From: Janthinobacterium sp. PC23-8
Lineage (GTDB): Bacteria; Pseudomonadota; Gammaproteobacteria; Burkholderiales; Burkholderiaceae_D
Length of the DNA stretch: 64,000 bases
Direction: 5' to 3'
Assembly (NCBI RefSeq): GCF_002250505.1
Contig: NZ_NJGY01000001.1
Coordinates: 317,676 to 381,675 of the forward strand
In this document: in pieces, positions 1-9,948 of the stretch
How positions within the stretch are numbered: the first letter of the stretch is position 1
Layout of the letters: each line of letters opens with the position of its first letter
Program-made: the position numbers and the translations under genes
Notes under the pieces: generated by a model
Told to the model about the DNA's origin: nothing
The model's database searches: none
The model's input: the letters and a program-made list of their open reading frames with translations, nothing else

Positions 1-5
1 TTCAC

Positions 6-81
6 TGGAGCGGGAGAAGAGTCTCGAACTCTCGACCTCAACCTTGGCAAGGTTGCGCTCTACCAACTGAGCTACTCCCGC
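6..81 (-). tRNA. tRNA-Gly (anticodon GCC)
   Basis: Read on the minus strand, the sequence folds into a full cloverleaf of 76 nt including an encoded CCA. The acceptor stem is GCGGGAG paired with CTCCCGC, the discriminator is T, and the anticodon loop TTGCCAA gives anticodon GCC, which reads GGC/GGT glycine codons. The D-arm (GCTCAGTTGGTAGAGC) and T-arm (GAGAGTTCGAGACTCTT) are intact. It lies downstream of pgsA but has its own promoter. Confidence 0.97.
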
Positions 82-101
82 GTCATCAACAACAGGCCAG
101 C

Positions 102-129
102 ATTATAGAGGGATTACAGAGGCTGTCAA
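102..129 (-). promoter_or_regulatory. Sigma-70 promoter for tRNA-Gly
   Basis: On the minus strand a perfect TTGACA (-35, 124-129) is followed after 16 bp by a perfect TATAAT (-10, 102-107). The -10 ends about 20 bp before the first base of the tRNA. Both hexamers match consensus exactly, as expected for a strong stable-RNA promoter. It shows that the tRNA need not depend on readthrough from pgsA. Confidence 0.85.
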
Positions 130-229
130 TGGGATTTTACCCATCCCCTTCAAGTCCGCCCCTGACACCGCCAGCACGCCAGCAAAGGCACCCCGGGCCT
201 CCGGCCCGTCGTTTCACGCCCGACCAAGC

Positions 230-814
230 TCAATGCAGATTGCCCGCCTTTTCTTTAATGAGGGGCCACGCCAGGCGCAGATAATAAAACATCGACCATA
301 CCGTCAGCACGCAGGCGATCCACAACAGCTTTTCGCCCCACACATGGGTGTCGATGGCGCCAAAAATCACCTCGTGGTACAGCAGCAGCGGAATCGCCGT
401 CATCTGTGCGGCCGTCTTGATCTTGCCGATCGAGCTGACGGCCACCGATTTCGAGGCGCCAATCTGCGCCATCCATTCGCGCAGGGCCGAGATGGTGATC
501 TCGCGGCCGATAATGATAAAGGCCAGCACGGCGTTGACACGATCGAGCTGCACCAGCACCAGCAAGGCGCCGGCCACCATCAGCTTGTCGGCGACCGGGT
601 CGAGAAACGCGCCGAAGGCCGAGGTCTGGTTCCAGCGGCGGGCCAGGAAGCCGTCGAACCAGTCGGTCACGGCGGCAACAATAAAGACCAGAGTGGCCAC
701 CAGATTCTGGTCGCCATGCAGCAGCATCGACGGCGGCAGGTAGAACACGCCGACGACGAGCGGAATCAGGGCCACGCGCAGCCACGTCAACAGGATGGGA
801 ATATTAAAAGGCAT
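230..814 (-). CDS. pgsA: CDP-diacylglycerol--glycerol-3-phosphate 3-phosphatidyltransferase
   Basis: This inner-membrane enzyme exchanges CMP of CDP-diacylglycerol for glycerol-3-phosphate, the committed step to phosphatidylglycerol and cardiolipin. The 194-residue protein begins MPFNIPILLTWLRV, typical of PgsA. It carries the CDP-alcohol phosphotransferase signature (D-G...A-R...G...D...D) in DWFDGFLARRWNQTS and FGAFLDPVADK, plus several hydrophobic helices. An in-frame GTG at 871 would add 19 atypical residues, so the ATG at 814 was chosen, although no good Shine-Dalgarno is visible there. It follows uvrC at 120 bp, a pairing common in Burkholderiales. Confidence 0.95.
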   Translation of the reverse strand: MPFNIPILLTWLRVALIPLVVGVFYLPPSMLLHGDQNLVATLVFIVAAVTDWFDGFLARRWNQTSAFGAFLDPVADKLMVAGALLVLVQLDRVNAVLAFIIIGREITISALREWMAQIGASKSVAVSSIGKIKTAAQMTAIPLLLYHEVIFGAIDTHVWGEKLLWIACVLTVWSMFYYLRLAWPLIKEKAGNLH

Positions 815-853
815 AGGGAAGCAATCGGCCGACGGGTAAATTAAACAAAGCGC

Positions 854-940
854 CACTAGTCTACATGGCACGCGGGTATTAGCCTAGTCCGGTTGCCGCG
901 TAGCCGGACCAGGCCGAAGTTGCTAGCCAGGTGACTAGTG
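854..940. repeat. Nested inverted repeats at the uvrC-pgsA junction
   Basis: An outer perfect 8-bp inverted repeat (CACTAGTC at 854-861, GACTAGTG at 933-940) encloses an inner near-perfect 10-bp repeat (CCTAGTCCGG at 883-892, CCGGACCAGG at 904-913). The outer right arm includes the uvrC stop codon. There is no T-tract on either strand, so a classical intrinsic terminator is unlikely. An mRNA-stabilising or processing structure between uvrC and pgsA is possible. Confidence 0.5.
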
Positions 941-2815
941 CAATTGCTTGTAGATTTCTTCCGCCAGCTGGGTCGAAATCCCCTCCACCGACATCAGGTC
1001 TTCCACGCTGGCGTCGACCACGCCGCGCAGGCCGCCAAAGCGCGACAGCAGTTTTTGGCGTCGCTTGGCACCGATGCCCTCGATTTCTTCCAGGCGCGAG
1101 GTCTGGCGCGTCTTGGCGCGCTTGGCGCGCATGCCGGTAATGGCAAAACGGTGGGCCTCGTCGCGGATCTGCGCGATCAGCATCAGCGCCGCCGATTCCT
1201 TGCCCAGCTCCTGCGCTTCGCGGCCGTCGACGAACAGCAGCGTTTCCAGGCCGACTCGCCTGCCCTCGCCCTTGGCCACGCCGACGATCAGGCTGATATC
1301 CAGGCCGAGCTCGGCAAACACCTGGCGCGCCATTTCGATCTGGCCCTTGCCGCCGTCGATCAGCACCACGTCGGGCATCACACCGTCGCCATTGGCAACC
1401 TTTTCATAGCGGCGCATCAGCACCTGCCGCATGGCCGCGTAATCGTCGCCAGGCGTGATGTCGTTGATGTTGTAGCGCCGGTATTCGCCGTTCTGCATCG
1501 CATGGTGATGGAACACCACGCAGGACGCCTGCGTCGCTTCGCCCTGGGTGTGGCTGATGTCGAAACATTCGACGCGGATGGTGTCGAGCTCTTCCGCTTC
1601 CAGGCGCAGGGCGTCGGCCAGCGCGCGCGTGCGCGACTGCTGCGAGCCCTGCTCGGACAGCAGCCGCGCCAGCGATATTTCGGCGCCCTTGTGCGCCAGC
1701 TCCAGCCACTGGCGGCGCTGCCCCTGCGGCTGGAAAATCAGATTGATGCGGTGGCCGCACTGCTCCATCAACGCCACCATCAGCGCCGGCTGATCGAATT
1801 CGATATTCAGGATCAGGGTGCCGGGAATAAATTTTTCCGTGTAGTGCTGGGCCAGGAAGGCGGCCAGCACTTCGACTTCGATCGGTTCTTCGGCAATCGC
1901 CGCCGCGTCGTTCAGCTGGCTCGGGAAATAGGCGCGGTCACCGAGGTGGCGCCCGCCACGCACCATGGCCAGGTTGACGCAGGCGCGCCCGCCCTGCACC
2001 CGCACGGCGAGGATGTCGACGTCGGCGTCGCCCGTCGTTTCCATGCTTTGCTGATGCAGCACGCGCGACAGCGAATTGATCTGGTTGCGCACCACCACCG
2101 CCTGCTCGAATTTCAGCTCGGCCGCATAGGCGTGCATTTTCTTTTCCAGGTCGGCCATCACTTCGCTTTGCCGGCCACGCAGGAAACGCGCCGCGTTTTC
2201 CACGTCGTGTCGATAGTCTTCCTTGCTGATCAGGTCGACGCAGGGCGCGCTGCAGCGGCCGATCTGGTGCAGCAAACAGGGCCGCGTGCGATTCGCATAC
2301 ACGCTGTCTTCGCAGGTGCGTATCAAAAAAACCTTCTGCAGGATCTGCATCGATTCCTTGACCGCCCAGGAACTGGGAAACGGCCCGAAATACTGGTTTT
2401 TCTTGTCCACCGAACCGCGGTAATACACCATGCGCGGCGCCTCGCCATTGGTGATTTTCAGATAGGGATAGGACTTGTCGTCGCGAAACAGAATGTTGTA
2501 GCGCGGCTGCAGCGCCTTGATCAGGTTGTTTTCCAGGATCAGCGCTTCCGCTTCGCTGTGCGTGACGGTCGTTTCCAGGCGCGCGATGCGCTCGACCATC
2601 ATGGCGATGCGCGGGCTGGCCAGGTTTTTCTGGAAGTAGCTCGATACGCGCTTTTTCAGGTCGCGCGCCTTGCCCACGTATAGCACCTTGTCGCTGGCGT
2701 CAAAATAACGGTACACGCCCGGCAGGTTGGGCAGTTTGGCAACGGTGGCCAGCACTTGCGCGCGCGGGTCAGGCGCGGAGACGACGGCGTTCAGATCGGG
2801 TATTGCTTCGGTCAT
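935..2815 (-). CDS. uvrC: Excinuclease ABC subunit C
   Basis: UvrC makes the dual incisions in UvrABC nucleotide excision repair. The 626-residue product has the N-terminal GIY-YIG nuclease domain (LPGVYRYF ... [12 protein letters not shown], about residues 31-54), a Cys-containing middle region (C...[12 protein letters not shown]), a UVR motif ([14 protein letters not shown], about 225-240), the RNase H-like endonuclease domain ([19 protein letters not shown]) and C-terminal helix-hairpin-helix motifs ([16 protein letters not shown]). Length and domain order are those of a full-length UvrC. The start lies 11 bp after the acpS stop, suggesting co-transcription. Confidence 0.98.
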   Translation of the reverse strand: MTEAIPDLNAVVSAPDPRAQVLATVAKLPNLPGVYRYFDASDKVLYVGKARDLKKRVSSYFQKNLASPRIAMMVERIARLETTVTHSEAEALILENNLIKALQPRYNILFRDDKSYPYLKITNGEAPRMVYYRGSVDKKNQYFGPFPSSWAVKESMQILQKVFLIRTCEDSVYANRTRPCLLHQIGRCSAPCVDLISKEDYRHDVENAARFLRGRQSEVMADLEKKMHAYAAELKFEQAVVVRNQINSLSRVLHQQSMETTGDADVDILAVRVQGGRACVNLAMVRGGRHLGDRAYFPSQLNDAAAIAEEPIEVEVLAAFLAQHYTEKFIPGTLILNIEFDQPALMVALMEQCGHRINLIFQPQGQRRQWLELAHKGAEISLARLLSEQGSQQSRTRALADALRLEAEELDTIRVECFDISHTQGEATQASCVVFHHHAMQNGEYRRYNINDITPGDDYAAMRQVLMRRYEKVANGDGVMPDVVLIDGGKGQIEMARQVFAELGLDISLIVGVAKGEGRRVGLETLLFVDGREAQELGKESAALMLIAQIRDEAHRFAITGMRAKRAKTRQTSRLEEIEGIGAKRRQKLLSRFGGLRGVVDASVEDLMSVEGISTQLAEEIYKQLH

Positions 2816-2826
2816 TGCTGGCTCGG

Positions 2827-3225
2827 TTATTCTGGCGATTGTTCCACAATCACGAAGGCGACAGCGTACTCTTCCTCGTCGCTGATCGTTACTTGCGCAC
2901 TCAGGCGGTGCTGCTCCATGAAGTCAAGCAGCACGCCGCTGCACACGATCATCGGCTTGCCGCTCGGGTGGTTCAGCATCTGGGCGGCGGGCCAGGTCAT
3001 CGGCATGCGCAGGCCGAGACCAATCGCCTTGGAAAACGCTTCCTTGGCTGCAAAGCGGGTGGCCAGGAAACGCAGGCCACGCACGGCACTCCTGGCGCTG
3101 CGGGCACGGAATTTTTCCAGCTCCTGCGGCCCCAGTATCTTCTTTGCAAAGCGCTCGCCGTGGCGCCCGAGCGCCGCCTCGATACGCGCAATCTTGCAGA
3201 TATCGGTACCGATGCCGTAGATCAT
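2827..3225 (-). CDS. acpS: Holo-[acyl-carrier-protein] synthase
   Basis: AcpS transfers 4'-phosphopantetheine from CoA to the serine of apo-ACP, here AcpP encoded at 14634-14873. The 132-residue protein starts [16 protein letters not shown], with the Mg-binding Asp at residue 8, and carries the second signature [13 protein letters not shown] with the conserved Glu and Lys. Its start overlaps the pdxJ stop by 4 bp, the usual pdxJ-acpS coupling. Confidence 0.96.
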   Translation of the reverse strand: MIYGIGTDICKIARIEAALGRHGERFAKKILGPQELEKFRARSARSAVRGLRFLATRFAAKEAFSKAIGLGLRMPMTWPAAQMLNHPSGKPMIVCSGVLLDFMEQHRLSAQVTISDEEEYAVAFVIVEQSPE

Positions 3226-3992
3226 GACTTGCCCGCCCGGTTGCCGATACGTGTCGCGACCATGATGGCCTTCATTTCACGCACGGCGTTTTCCCAGCCG
3301 ACAAACACGGCGTGGGCGACGATGGCGTGACCGATATTCAGTTCGGCAATATCGGGAATGGCGGCGATGGCCTGCACATTGCTGTAATGCAAGCCGTGAC
3401 CGGCATTGACCTTCAGGCCACGCGTCGCGCCAAACAGCACGCCGGCCTTGATGCGTTCGAGCTCCGCCAGTTGCGCCTCGCCTTCGGTGTCGGCATAGCG
3501 GCCCGTGTGCAGTTCGATCACGGGCGCTCCCATCTCGGCAGCGGCGGCAATTTGCTGCTCGTCGGCATCGATGAACAGGCTCACGCGGATGCCTTCGCCT
3601 TGCAATTGCTTGACGGCAGCCGACACTTCCTTGTAGTAGCGCACCACGTCCAGGCCGCCTTCAGTGGTCACTTCGGTGCGTTTTTCCGGCACCAGGCACA
3701 CGTCCGCCGGCTTGATGCGGCAGGCAAAATCGACCATCTCGGCGGTGACGGCCGCTTCCAGGTTCATGCGCGTGAGCAACTGCGGCGCGATGGCGATCAC
3801 GTCGGCGTCCTTGATATGGCGGCGGTCTTCGCGCAAATGCAGGGTGATGCAGTCGGCGCCGGCCTGCTCGGCCAGCAGCGCCGCGCGCAGCGGATCAGGG
3901 TATTGGGTGCCGCGCGCATTGCGCAGGGTGGCCACGTGGTCGATATTGACGCCCAGGTCGATGACGGGGCCGGCAGGCTGCAAGAAGCTCAT
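3222..3992 (-). CDS. pdxJ: Pyridoxine 5'-phosphate synthase
   Basis: PdxJ condenses 3-amino-2-oxopropyl phosphate with 1-deoxyxylulose-5-phosphate in de novo vitamin B6 synthesis. The 256-residue TIM-barrel protein shows the family hallmarks: the N-terminal [47 protein letters not shown], and the C-terminal [12 protein letters not shown] and [15 protein letters not shown]. The protein is complete. It sits between recO (34 bp upstream) and acpS (overlapping by 4 bp) in a repair/housekeeping operon. Confidence 0.97.
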   Translation of the reverse strand: MSFLQPAGPVIDLGVNIDHVATLRNARGTQYPDPLRAALLAEQAGADCITLHLREDRRHIKDADVIAIAPQLLTRMNLEAAVTAEMVDFACRIKPADVCLVPEKRTEVTTEGGLDVVRYYKEVSAAVKQLQGEGIRVSLFIDADEQQIAAAAEMGAPVIELHTGRYADTEGEAQLAELERIKAGVLFGATRGLKVNAGHGLHYSNVQAIAAIPDIAELNIGHAIVAHAVFVGWENAVREMKAIMVATRIGNRAGKS

Positions 3993-4026
3993 GGTAATTT
4001 TCCGTGGTAACTGTAGTGGTCAAATA

Positions 4027-4854
4027 TTACAACTGCATCAAATCGATCAGCATCTGGCGCGTGTTCAGGGTCGCGCCGCCGAGCTGATGGGCCAGCAAGA
4101 AGCGCATCAGGGTCTTGCTTTGCGCCTGCGTGGCGGTATCCGTGTAATCTTCGCACTCCATGTCGAGCAAGGTCTTGCCGGTAATGCGCGGCCAGGCGTC
4201 GCCGGCCAGGGCCGGACGGGGCCCGCGCTCCGGGTCGACCACATACACCTGTCCCGATTGCACCGGCTGGCGCGTGCCGGTGCAGCGCACCAGATCGGCC
4301 GCCACGCCGGTTTCCTTCAACAGCGCGCGCTCGAACTTGCGCAGCACGATGGGCGCCGGCTCATTGTGCGCCAGTTGATTCAAGGTGGCAACGTAGTGAT
4401 CGAACAGTACCGGATGCGGATCATCGCGCGCCAGCAGCTTGACCAGCAATTCGTTCAGGTAAAAGCCGCACAGCAAGGCGGTCTTTTCCAGCGGCAGCAT
4501 GCCGCCCACCCATTCGGCGCCCGTCAGGATGCGCAGCTCGGACTTGCCGGTCCAGCCCGCCTGTAGCGGCTGGAAGGTCTGCAGCACGCCGCGCAGTTGC
4601 GAATGGGGCCGCTTGGCGCCCTTGGCGACGAGCGCGATGCGGCCAAAGTCGCGCGTCAGCACGTCGATGATCAAACTGGTTTCTTTATGGGGATAGCTGT
4701 GCAGCACAAAGGCTGGCTGGCCCGTGATGCGGCCATCGCGCCCGGACGGGCGGCTGGCGCGCCGGGGCGCGGGAGCGGGAGCGGGCGCTGGGGTGGGAGC
4801 GAGCGCAGGTGTGGACGCAAGCGCGACGACGAGCTCTGGCGTGCTGGTGCTCAT
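4027..4854 (-). CDS. recO: DNA repair protein RecO, with Ala/Pro-rich N-terminal extension
   Basis: RecO loads RecA onto SSB-coated DNA in the RecFOR pathway. The core begins near residue 45 ([18 protein letters not shown], the OB-fold strand region) and includes [20 protein letters not shown], followed by a helical C-terminal domain. The first 40 or so residues are a low-complexity Ala/Pro/Thr tract ([14 protein letters not shown]) followed by Arg-rich residues. They have no counterpart in E. coli RecO, so the protein is longer than usual at 275 residues. A later start inside the tract cannot be excluded. It is downstream of era by 28 bp, as in rnc-era-recO operons. Confidence 0.92.
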   Translation of the reverse strand: MSTSTPELVVALASTPALAPTPAPAPAPAPRRASRPSGRDGRITGQPAFVLHSYPHKETSLIIDVLTRDFGRIALVAKGAKRPHSQLRGVLQTFQPLQAGWTGKSELRILTGAEWVGGMLPLEKTALLCGFYLNELLVKLLARDDPHPVLFDHYVATLNQLAHNEPAPIVLRKFERALLKETGVAADLVRCTGTRQPVQSGQVYVVDPERGPRPALAGDAWPRITGKTLLDMECEDYTDTATQAQSKTLMRFLLAHQLGGATLNTRQMLIDLMQL

Positions 4855-4882
4855 GCGGTTGATGGCGTCCCCGGGTAAGGGC

Positions 4883-5785
4883 TTACTCGTAGCCGTAGGC
4901 GCGCAGGCCCGCTTCGTTGTCGGCCCAGCCCGATTTGACCTTGACCCAGATTTCCAGGTAGACGGGGCCGCCGAACAGCTTTTCCATGTCCAGGCGAGCC
5001 TGGGTCGACACTTCCTTCAGGCGCGCGCCCTTGTTACCGATGATCATCGATTTATGCGTATCGCGCTCGACCAGGATGGCCGCAAACACACGGCGCAAGT
5101 CGCCTTCCTGCTCGAATTTCTCGATCAGGACCGTGCTGGTGTAAGGCAGTTCGTCGCCGACAAAGCGGAACAATTTTTCGCGCACGATTTCCGAGGCGAG
5201 GAATTTTTCACTGCGGTCGGTAATATCGTCCGGCCCGAAGATCGGCTGGTTTTCCGGCAGGAAGCGCTTGATTTCGTTCTGCAAGCCTTCCAGCTGGAAA
5301 TGCAGCTTGGCCGAGACCGGCACGATGGCGGCGAAGTCGCGCATGGCGGCCACTTTTTGCGCGAACGGCAGCAGCACGGCCTTGTCTTTCACGCGGTCCG
5401 ACTTGTTGATCACCAGGATGCACGGCACTTCCTTCGGCAGCAAGTCCATCACCTGCTGGTCGGCCGGGCCAAAGGTGCCAGCCTCGATCACGTACAAGAT
5501 CACGTCCGAGGAAATCAGGGTGTTGGTGACGGTCTTGTTGAGCGTCTTGTTCAGCGCGTTCGAGTGGCGCGTCTGGAAGCCGGGCGTGTCGACGTAGATG
5601 AACTGGGCGTCGGGCACGGTCTGGATGCCGGTGATGCGGTGGCGCGTGGTTTGCGCCTTGCGCGACGTGATGCTGACCTTCGCGCCGATCAGCACGTTCA
5701 TCAGGGTCGATTTTCCCACGTTGGGGCGGCCCACGATGGCGATATAGCCACAGCGGAAGTTGTCGGGCATTTTGGTGGCTGTCAT
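4883..5785 (-). CDS. era: GTPase Era
   Basis: Era is a Ras-like GTPase that binds the 3' end of 16S rRNA and assists 30S maturation. The 300-residue protein shows the G1 motif [13 protein letters not shown]2 RITGIQT, G3 DTPGFQ, G4 NKSD and a C-terminal KH domain containing [18 protein letters not shown]. Its start codon overlaps the rnc stop by 4 bp (ATGA), so translation is probably coupled to RNase III. Confidence 0.98.
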   Translation of the reverse strand: MTATKMPDNFRCGYIAIVGRPNVGKSTLMNVLIGAKVSITSRKAQTTRHRITGIQTVPDAQFIYVDTPGFQTRHSNALNKTLNKTVTNTLISSDVILYVIEAGTFGPADQQVMDLLPKEVPCILVINKSDRVKDKAVLLPFAQKVAAMRDFAAIVPVSAKLHFQLEGLQNEIKRFLPENQPIFGPDDITDRSEKFLASEIVREKLFRFVGDELPYTSTVLIEKFEQEGDLRRVFAAILVERDTHKSMIIGNKGARLKEVSTQARLDMEKLFGGPVYLEIWVKVKSGWADNEAGLRAYGYE

Positions 5786-6585
5786 GCTGGTGTCGATTTC
5801 TGTTGAGTGTGAGCGGCGACGGCGGCGTCGTCGCTCTGGATGGTGGCAATGCCGGCCAGCTTGAGCTGGGCGGCGCGCGGTTTGGGCTTGCGGTTGGCGG
5901 CAGGCGACTTCAGCAGTGCCTGCTCGGCCACGTCCAGCGCCAGTTTGGCGGCGGCTTGCTCACCGGCGCGGCGGCTTCCGCCACGACCGTAGACCTGGAT
6001 ATTCAATTTCGGCACCAGGCATTCGATCTCGAATTCCTGGCTGTGGGCGGCGCCGTGGGTGGCCACCACATTGTATTGTGGCAGCGAGATTTTTTTGCTC
6101 TGCAAGAATTCCTGCAATAGCGTCTTGGCATCCTTGCCCAGGGTCTGCGGATCGACCGAGTCGAGAATGGGAATATAAAAGGCGCGGATCACGGTGCTGG
6201 CGGCGTCGAAACCGGTGTCGAGGAAGATCGCCCCCAGCAACGCTTCGAGGGTATCGGCCAGGATAGACGGACGGCGGAAACCGCCCGACTTCAGTTCGCC
6301 TTCACCCAGGCGCAGGAACTGCGACAGTTCCAGCTTTTGCGCGATTTCATACAGCGACTGCTGCTTGACGAGATTGGCGCGCAGGCGCGACAGATCGCCC
6401 TCGTCGATGGCCTTGAAGCGCTCGTACAGGATGGACGCGACCACGCAGTTGAGTATCGAGTCGCCGAGGAATTCCAGCCGCTCATTATGCAAACTGCTGT
6501 GGCTACGATGCGTCAAGGCTTGCTGCAACAGGCCAGCATCCTGGAACGTATAGCCTAGACGGGTTTGCAATAGCTGAAGATTCAT
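5782..6585 (-). CDS. rnc: Ribonuclease III
   Basis: RNase III cleaves double-stranded RNA in rRNA and mRNA processing. The product from the ATG at 6585 is 267 residues: [14 protein letters not shown], then the catalytic signature [12 protein letters not shown] (about 34-45), the second acidic cluster [15 protein letters not shown], and a C-terminal double-stranded RNA-binding domain ([19 protein letters not shown]). A C-terminal tail of about 50 residues is rich in Lys, Pro and Ala. In-frame upstream starts at 6618 or 6630 lie inside a stable hairpin and add non-conserved residues, so they were not used. Confidence 0.96.
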   Translation of the reverse strand: MNLQLLQTRLGYTFQDAGLLQQALTHRSHSSLHNERLEFLGDSILNCVVASILYERFKAIDEGDLSRLRANLVKQQSLYEIAQKLELSQFLRLGEGELKSGGFRRPSILADTLEALLGAIFLDTGFDAASTVIRAFYIPILDSVDPQTLGKDAKTLLQEFLQSKKISLPQYNVVATHGAAHSQEFEIECLVPKLNIQVYGRGGSRRAGEQAAAKLALDVAEQALLKSPAANRKPKPRAAQLKLAGIATIQSDDAAVAAHTQQKSTPA

Positions 6586-6614
6586 TGTTGGTTCTGTGTC
6601 ATCTGATTGAGTCG

Positions 6615-6647
6615 GCATGCCGGCGCGCATTCAGGGCGCCGGCATGC
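6615..6647 (-). promoter_or_regulatory. 12-bp perfect stem-loop in the rnc leader
   Basis: GCATGCCGGCGC (6615-6626) and its perfect complement GCGCCGGCATGC (6636-6647) flank a 9-nt loop in the 92-bp gap between lepB and rnc. There is no T-tract, so it is not an intrinsic terminator. In E. coli the rnc-era-recO message is autoregulated by RNase III cutting stem-loops in the rnc leader. The position here suggests a similar site, which is inference. Confidence 0.6.
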
Positions 6648-6677
6648 GGGGTTGGTTCGATAAGGAACCAGAGCGGC

Positions 6678-7595
6678 TTAGTGAATGCCGCCCACGCGTT
6701 TCGGATTGCTGAAATTCATCCACACCAGGAAGGCCTTGCCGACGATATTTTCGTTCGGCACGAAACCCCAGTAACGGCTGTCCGCGCTATTGTCGCGGTT
6801 GTCGCCCATCATGAAATAATTTCCTGCTGGTACCACGCACGTGAAGCCGTCTTCGTTGTAGTCGCAGGCATCCTTGTGCGGGAAGTCGCTGACCTGGCCC
6901 AGGTTCAGGGTCGGCGCCGGATCGTCGTTGAGGATGCGATGGTTCACGCCGGTCAGGTTTTCTTCCAGCTGCTTGTGGTACACGGTGCTTTCGTCGTCGA
7001 GGTAATCATCGAGCGGCGTATAGGTGACCGGCTTGCCGTTGACGGTCAAACGCTTGTTGTCATAGGTGATTTTATCACCAGGCACGCCGATCACGCGCTT
7101 GATGTAGTCCTGCGACATATCCTTCGGATACTTGAACACCATCACGTCGCCGCGCTGCGGATCATTGACTTCGATAATGCGCTTGTTGACGATGGGCAGG
7201 CGGATGCCATAGGTGAACTTGTTTACCAGGATCAGGTCGCCCACCAGCAAGGTCGGCACCATCGAGCTCGACGGGATCTTGAACGGCTCGTACAAAAACG
7301 AGCGCAGGCAGAACACCATCGCGATCACGGGGAAGAAGCTGCCCGAGTATTCGACCCAGGTCGGCTGGCGCAGCAGCGCCGCTTCGATCGTGGCGCGGCT
7401 GCCGCCATGCTCGGCCTTGATGCCTTCGGCGGCCAGCTTCGACTGGCGCGCATCGAACTCAAACAGCGCGCGGTCGGCCGCCAGGCGGCGCTGTTTCGAC
7501 AAGTAAAACACGTCCAGGCACCAGATAAAGCCCGTCACCACCATCAGTACGAACAAAATCAGCGCAAAATTTCCTAAAATCACTTGCAGGCTCAT
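6678..7595 (-). CDS. lepB: Signal peptidase I
   Basis: LepB cleaves Sec and Tat signal peptides at the periplasmic face of the inner membrane. The 305-residue protein has a first transmembrane helix (about residues 5-25), a second around 88-99, the catalytic serine in IPSSSMVPTLLVGD (about Ser111), the general-base lysine in RGDVMVFKYP (about Lys155) and the box-E motif GDNRDNSADSRYWGFVP. An alternative ATG at 7604 would overlap the lepA stop by 8 bp. Either start gives tight coupling to lepA, the classic lepA-lepB pair. Confidence 0.96.
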   Translation of the reverse strand: MSLQVILGNFALILFVLMVVTGFIWCLDVFYLSKQRRLAADRALFEFDARQSKLAAEGIKAEHGGSRATIEAALLRQPTWVEYSGSFFPVIAMVFCLRSFLYEPFKIPSSSMVPTLLVGDLILVNKFTYGIRLPIVNKRIIEVNDPQRGDVMVFKYPKDMSQDYIKRVIGVPGDKITYDNKRLTVNGKPVTYTPLDDYLDDESTVYHKQLEENLTGVNHRILNDDPAPTLNLGQVSDFPHKDACDYNEDGFTCVVPAGNYFMMGDNRDNSADSRYWGFVPNENIVGKAFLVWMNFSNPKRVGGIH

Positions 7596-7596
7596 G

Positions 7597-9387
7597 TCAA
7601 CCATCCACTTGTAAGATTGCCAGGAAGGCTTCTTGTGGAATCTCCACGGAACCCACTTGTTTCATGCGCTTCTTGCCGGCCTTTTGTTTTTCCAGCAATT
7701 TCTTCTTGCGGCTGATATCGCCGCCATAGCACTTGGCCAGCACGTTCTTGCGCAACGCCTTGACGTTCTCGCGCGAAATGATGTTGGCGCCGATGGTGGC
7801 CTGGATGGCCACGTCGAACATCTGGCGCGGGATCAGTTCGCGCATCTTGGCGGCCACCTGGCGGCCACGGTACTGGCTGTTCGAGCGGTGCACGATAATG
7901 GCCAGCGCATCGACTTTTTCGCTGTTGATCAGCATGTCGACCTTGACCACGTCGGCGGCGCGGTATTCCTTGAACTCGTAATCCATCGAGGCATAGCCGC
8001 GCGAAGTCGATTTCAGACGGTCAAAGAAGTCGAGCACGATCTCGGCCATCGGCATTTCATAGACCAGCTTGACCTGGCGGCCGTGGTAGCTCATGTCCAT
8101 CTGGATGCCGCGCTTGGAGATACACAGGGTGATCACCGAGCCCACGTATTCCTGCGGCATGTACAGATTGACCGTGACGATGGGCTCGCGCACTTCCTCG
8201 ATGCGCGACGGGTCCGGCATCTTCGACGGATTGTCGACATTGATCAGGGTGCCGTCGCGCTGCACCACCTCGTACACCACGGTGGGCGCCGTGGTGATCA
8301 GGTCCATGTCGAATTCGCGCTCGAGGCGCTCCTGCACGATTTCCATGTGCAGCAGGCCCAGGAAGCCGCAACGGAAACCGAAGCCCAGCGCCTGCGATAC
8401 TTCCGGCTCGTACATCAGCGCGGCGTCGTTCAGTTTCAGTTTTTCCAGCGAGTCGCGCAGCGCGTCGTACTGGTTCGCCTCGACCGGGAACAGGCCGGCG
8501 AACACTTGCGGCTGCACTTCCTTGAAGCCTGGCAATGGCTCGGCGGCGGGACGGCTGACCAGGGTGACGGTATCGCCCACCTTGGCCGCCTTTAATTCCT
8601 TGATGCCGGCAATAATGAAGCCCACCTGGCCTGCCGACAGTTGCGGCAACGATTGCGAGCGCGGCGAGAACACGCCGAGGTCTTCCACCAGTTGCACCGA
8701 GTCGGTGGCCATCAGGCGAATCTTGTCCTTCGGCTTGAGGGTGCCGTTGACCACGCGCACCAGCATCACCACGCCGACATAGGCGTCGTACCAGGAGTCG
8801 ACGATCAGCGCCTGCAGCGGCGCGTCCGGGTCGCCCTTTGGCGGCGGCACCTTGACGATCAATTGTTCGAGCACGTCGAGCACGCCAAAGCCGGTCTTGG
8901 CCGAGCAATGCACGGCGTCGCCGGCGTCGATGCCGATCACATCTTCGATTTCGGCGATCGCGTTCGGTGGATCGGCGTTCGGCAAGTCGATTTTATTGAG
9001 GACCGGCACCACTTCCACGCCCAGGTCCAGCGCCGTGTAGCAGTTGGCGACGGTTTGCGCTTCCACCCCTTGCGAGGCGTCGACCACCAGCAATGCGCCT
9101 TCGCAGGCGGACAGCGAGCGCGACACTTCATAGCTGAAGTCGACGTGGCCCGGCGTATCGATCAGGTTCAGGTTGTAGATCTGGCCATCTCGGGCCTTGT
9201 AGTGCAGGGCCGCCGTTTGCGCCTTGATGGTAATGCCGCGTTCGCGCTCCAGATCCATCGAATCGAGCACCTGCGCCTCCATCTCGCGGTCGGACAAGCC
9301 GCCGCACAATTGAATGATGCGGTCAGCCAGGGTCGATTTACCGTGGTCAATATGGGCGATGATGGAGAAATTGCGTATGTTATTCAT
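7597..9387 (-). CDS. lepA: Elongation factor 4 (LepA)
   Basis: This translational GTPase acts on ribosomes in initiation or back-translocation. The 596-residue protein has G1 [14 protein letters not shown]3 DTPGHVDF, G4 NKIDLP, domain II, and the LepA-specific C-terminal domain ending in [21 protein letters not shown]. Length matches the family. It heads the lepA-lepB-rnc-era-recO-pdxJ-acpS-uvrC-pgsA run and is separated from the upstream degQ/glutaredoxin group by a strong terminator. Confidence 0.98.
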   Translation of the reverse strand: MNNIRNFSIIAHIDHGKSTLADRIIQLCGGLSDREMEAQVLDSMDLERERGITIKAQTAALHYKARDGQIYNLNLIDTPGHVDFSYEVSRSLSACEGALLVVDASQGVEAQTVANCYTALDLGVEVVPVLNKIDLPNADPPNAIAEIEDVIGIDAGDAVHCSAKTGFGVLDVLEQLIVKVPPPKGDPDAPLQALIVDSWYDAYVGVVMLVRVVNGTLKPKDKIRLMATDSVQLVEDLGVFSPRSQSLPQLSAGQVGFIIAGIKELKAAKVGDTVTLVSRPAAEPLPGFKEVQPQVFAGLFPVEANQYDALRDSLEKLKLNDAALMYEPEVSQALGFGFRCGFLGLLHMEIVQERLEREFDMDLITTAPTVVYEVVQRDGTLINVDNPSKMPDPSRIEEVREPIVTVNLYMPQEYVGSVITLCISKRGIQMDMSYHGRQVKLVYEMPMAEIVLDFFDRLKSTSRGYASMDYEFKEYRAADVVKVDMLINSEKVDALAIIVHRSNSQYRGRQVAAKMRELIPRQMFDVAIQATIGANIISRENVKALRKNVLAKCYGGDISRKKKLLEKQKAGKKRMKQVGSVEIPQEAFLAILQVDG

Positions 9388-9475
9388 TAACTAATATGTG
9401 TGCGAGTGACAACACTGCTTTAACAGGAATCAAGGGGATCATGCCCGGGCCAAACCCGGCACCCCGCTCATGATG

Positions 9476-9524
9476 AAAAAAGCGCTCCGGACAGGACATC
9501 TGCATGTCCAGGCGAGCGCTTTTG
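9476..9524 (-). terminator. Intrinsic terminator ending the rpoE-degQ transcription unit
   Basis: The arms AAAAGCGCTC (9478-9487) and GAGCGCTTTT (9514-9523) plus an inner stem GGACAT/ATGTCC form a long hairpin. On the minus strand the hairpin is followed by six Ts. It lies between the glutaredoxin-like gene and lepA and separates the sigma-E group from the lepA group. The A-tract on the other side would also allow plus-strand termination. Confidence 0.8.
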
Positions 9525-9649
9525 AAGCGACATAAGCTGCTGCTGCGGACAGGAGCTTTTTCGACCACCCCATTTTACCGGATTTCAGAGTAGAAAGCCC
9601 GTCTTTCAGCGGCCGGCACCCGGGCAACGCTGCAAATGAGCCATTTGCC

Positions 9650-9895
9650 TCATGCCAGATAGCGGCGCACGGCCGCTTCGTCAAGGAAATAATGACATAG
9701 CTCGGGCTGCGCCAGGTCGCCGTACAGCACCGGCACCAGCTCGTCGAAGCGCACCAGCAGCGCGGGGTCGGGCGAGGTGTCGATATCGATCACCTCGACC
9801 GTGAAGGATCTTGCGGCAGTTTGCAGCCCTTGCAGGGCGTCAAACATGTCCTGGCAAAGGTGGCAGTAGCTGCGGGAATAGAGAGTGAAGTGCAT
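9650..9895 (-). CDS. Glutaredoxin-family protein (small, CxxC)
   Basis: An 81-residue thioredoxin-fold protein. The N-terminus MHFTLYSRSYCHLCQDM has the redox motif CHLC at residues 11-14. The strand VEVIDIDTSPDP and the cis-Pro region ELVPVLYG follow, typical of small glutaredoxin-like (DUF836-type) proteins. The physiological substrate is unknown. It is 53 bp downstream of degQ, and this position between degQ/mucD and lepA is common in Burkholderiales, so it is probably read with the sigma-E operon. Confidence 0.85.
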   Translation of the reverse strand: MHFTLYSRSYCHLCQDMFDALQGLQTAARSFTVEVIDIDTSPDPALLVRFDELVPVLYGDLAQPELCHYFLDEAAVRRYLA

Positions 9896-9948
9896 GGAGG
9901 CGGCGATAGCGCGTCCCGGCCAACACCGGGACGCGGATGAATGAACGA

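Noticed and set aside
194-208. Short G/C hairpin (CGGGCC/GGCCCG) between pgsA and tRNA-Gly
   Set aside because: Six-bp stem with a 3-nt loop and no T-tract; too weak to call a terminator.
815-871. Longer pgsA starting from GTG at 871
   Set aside because: The added 19 residues are hydrophilic/Cys-containing and precede the conserved MPFNIPILLTWLRV start.
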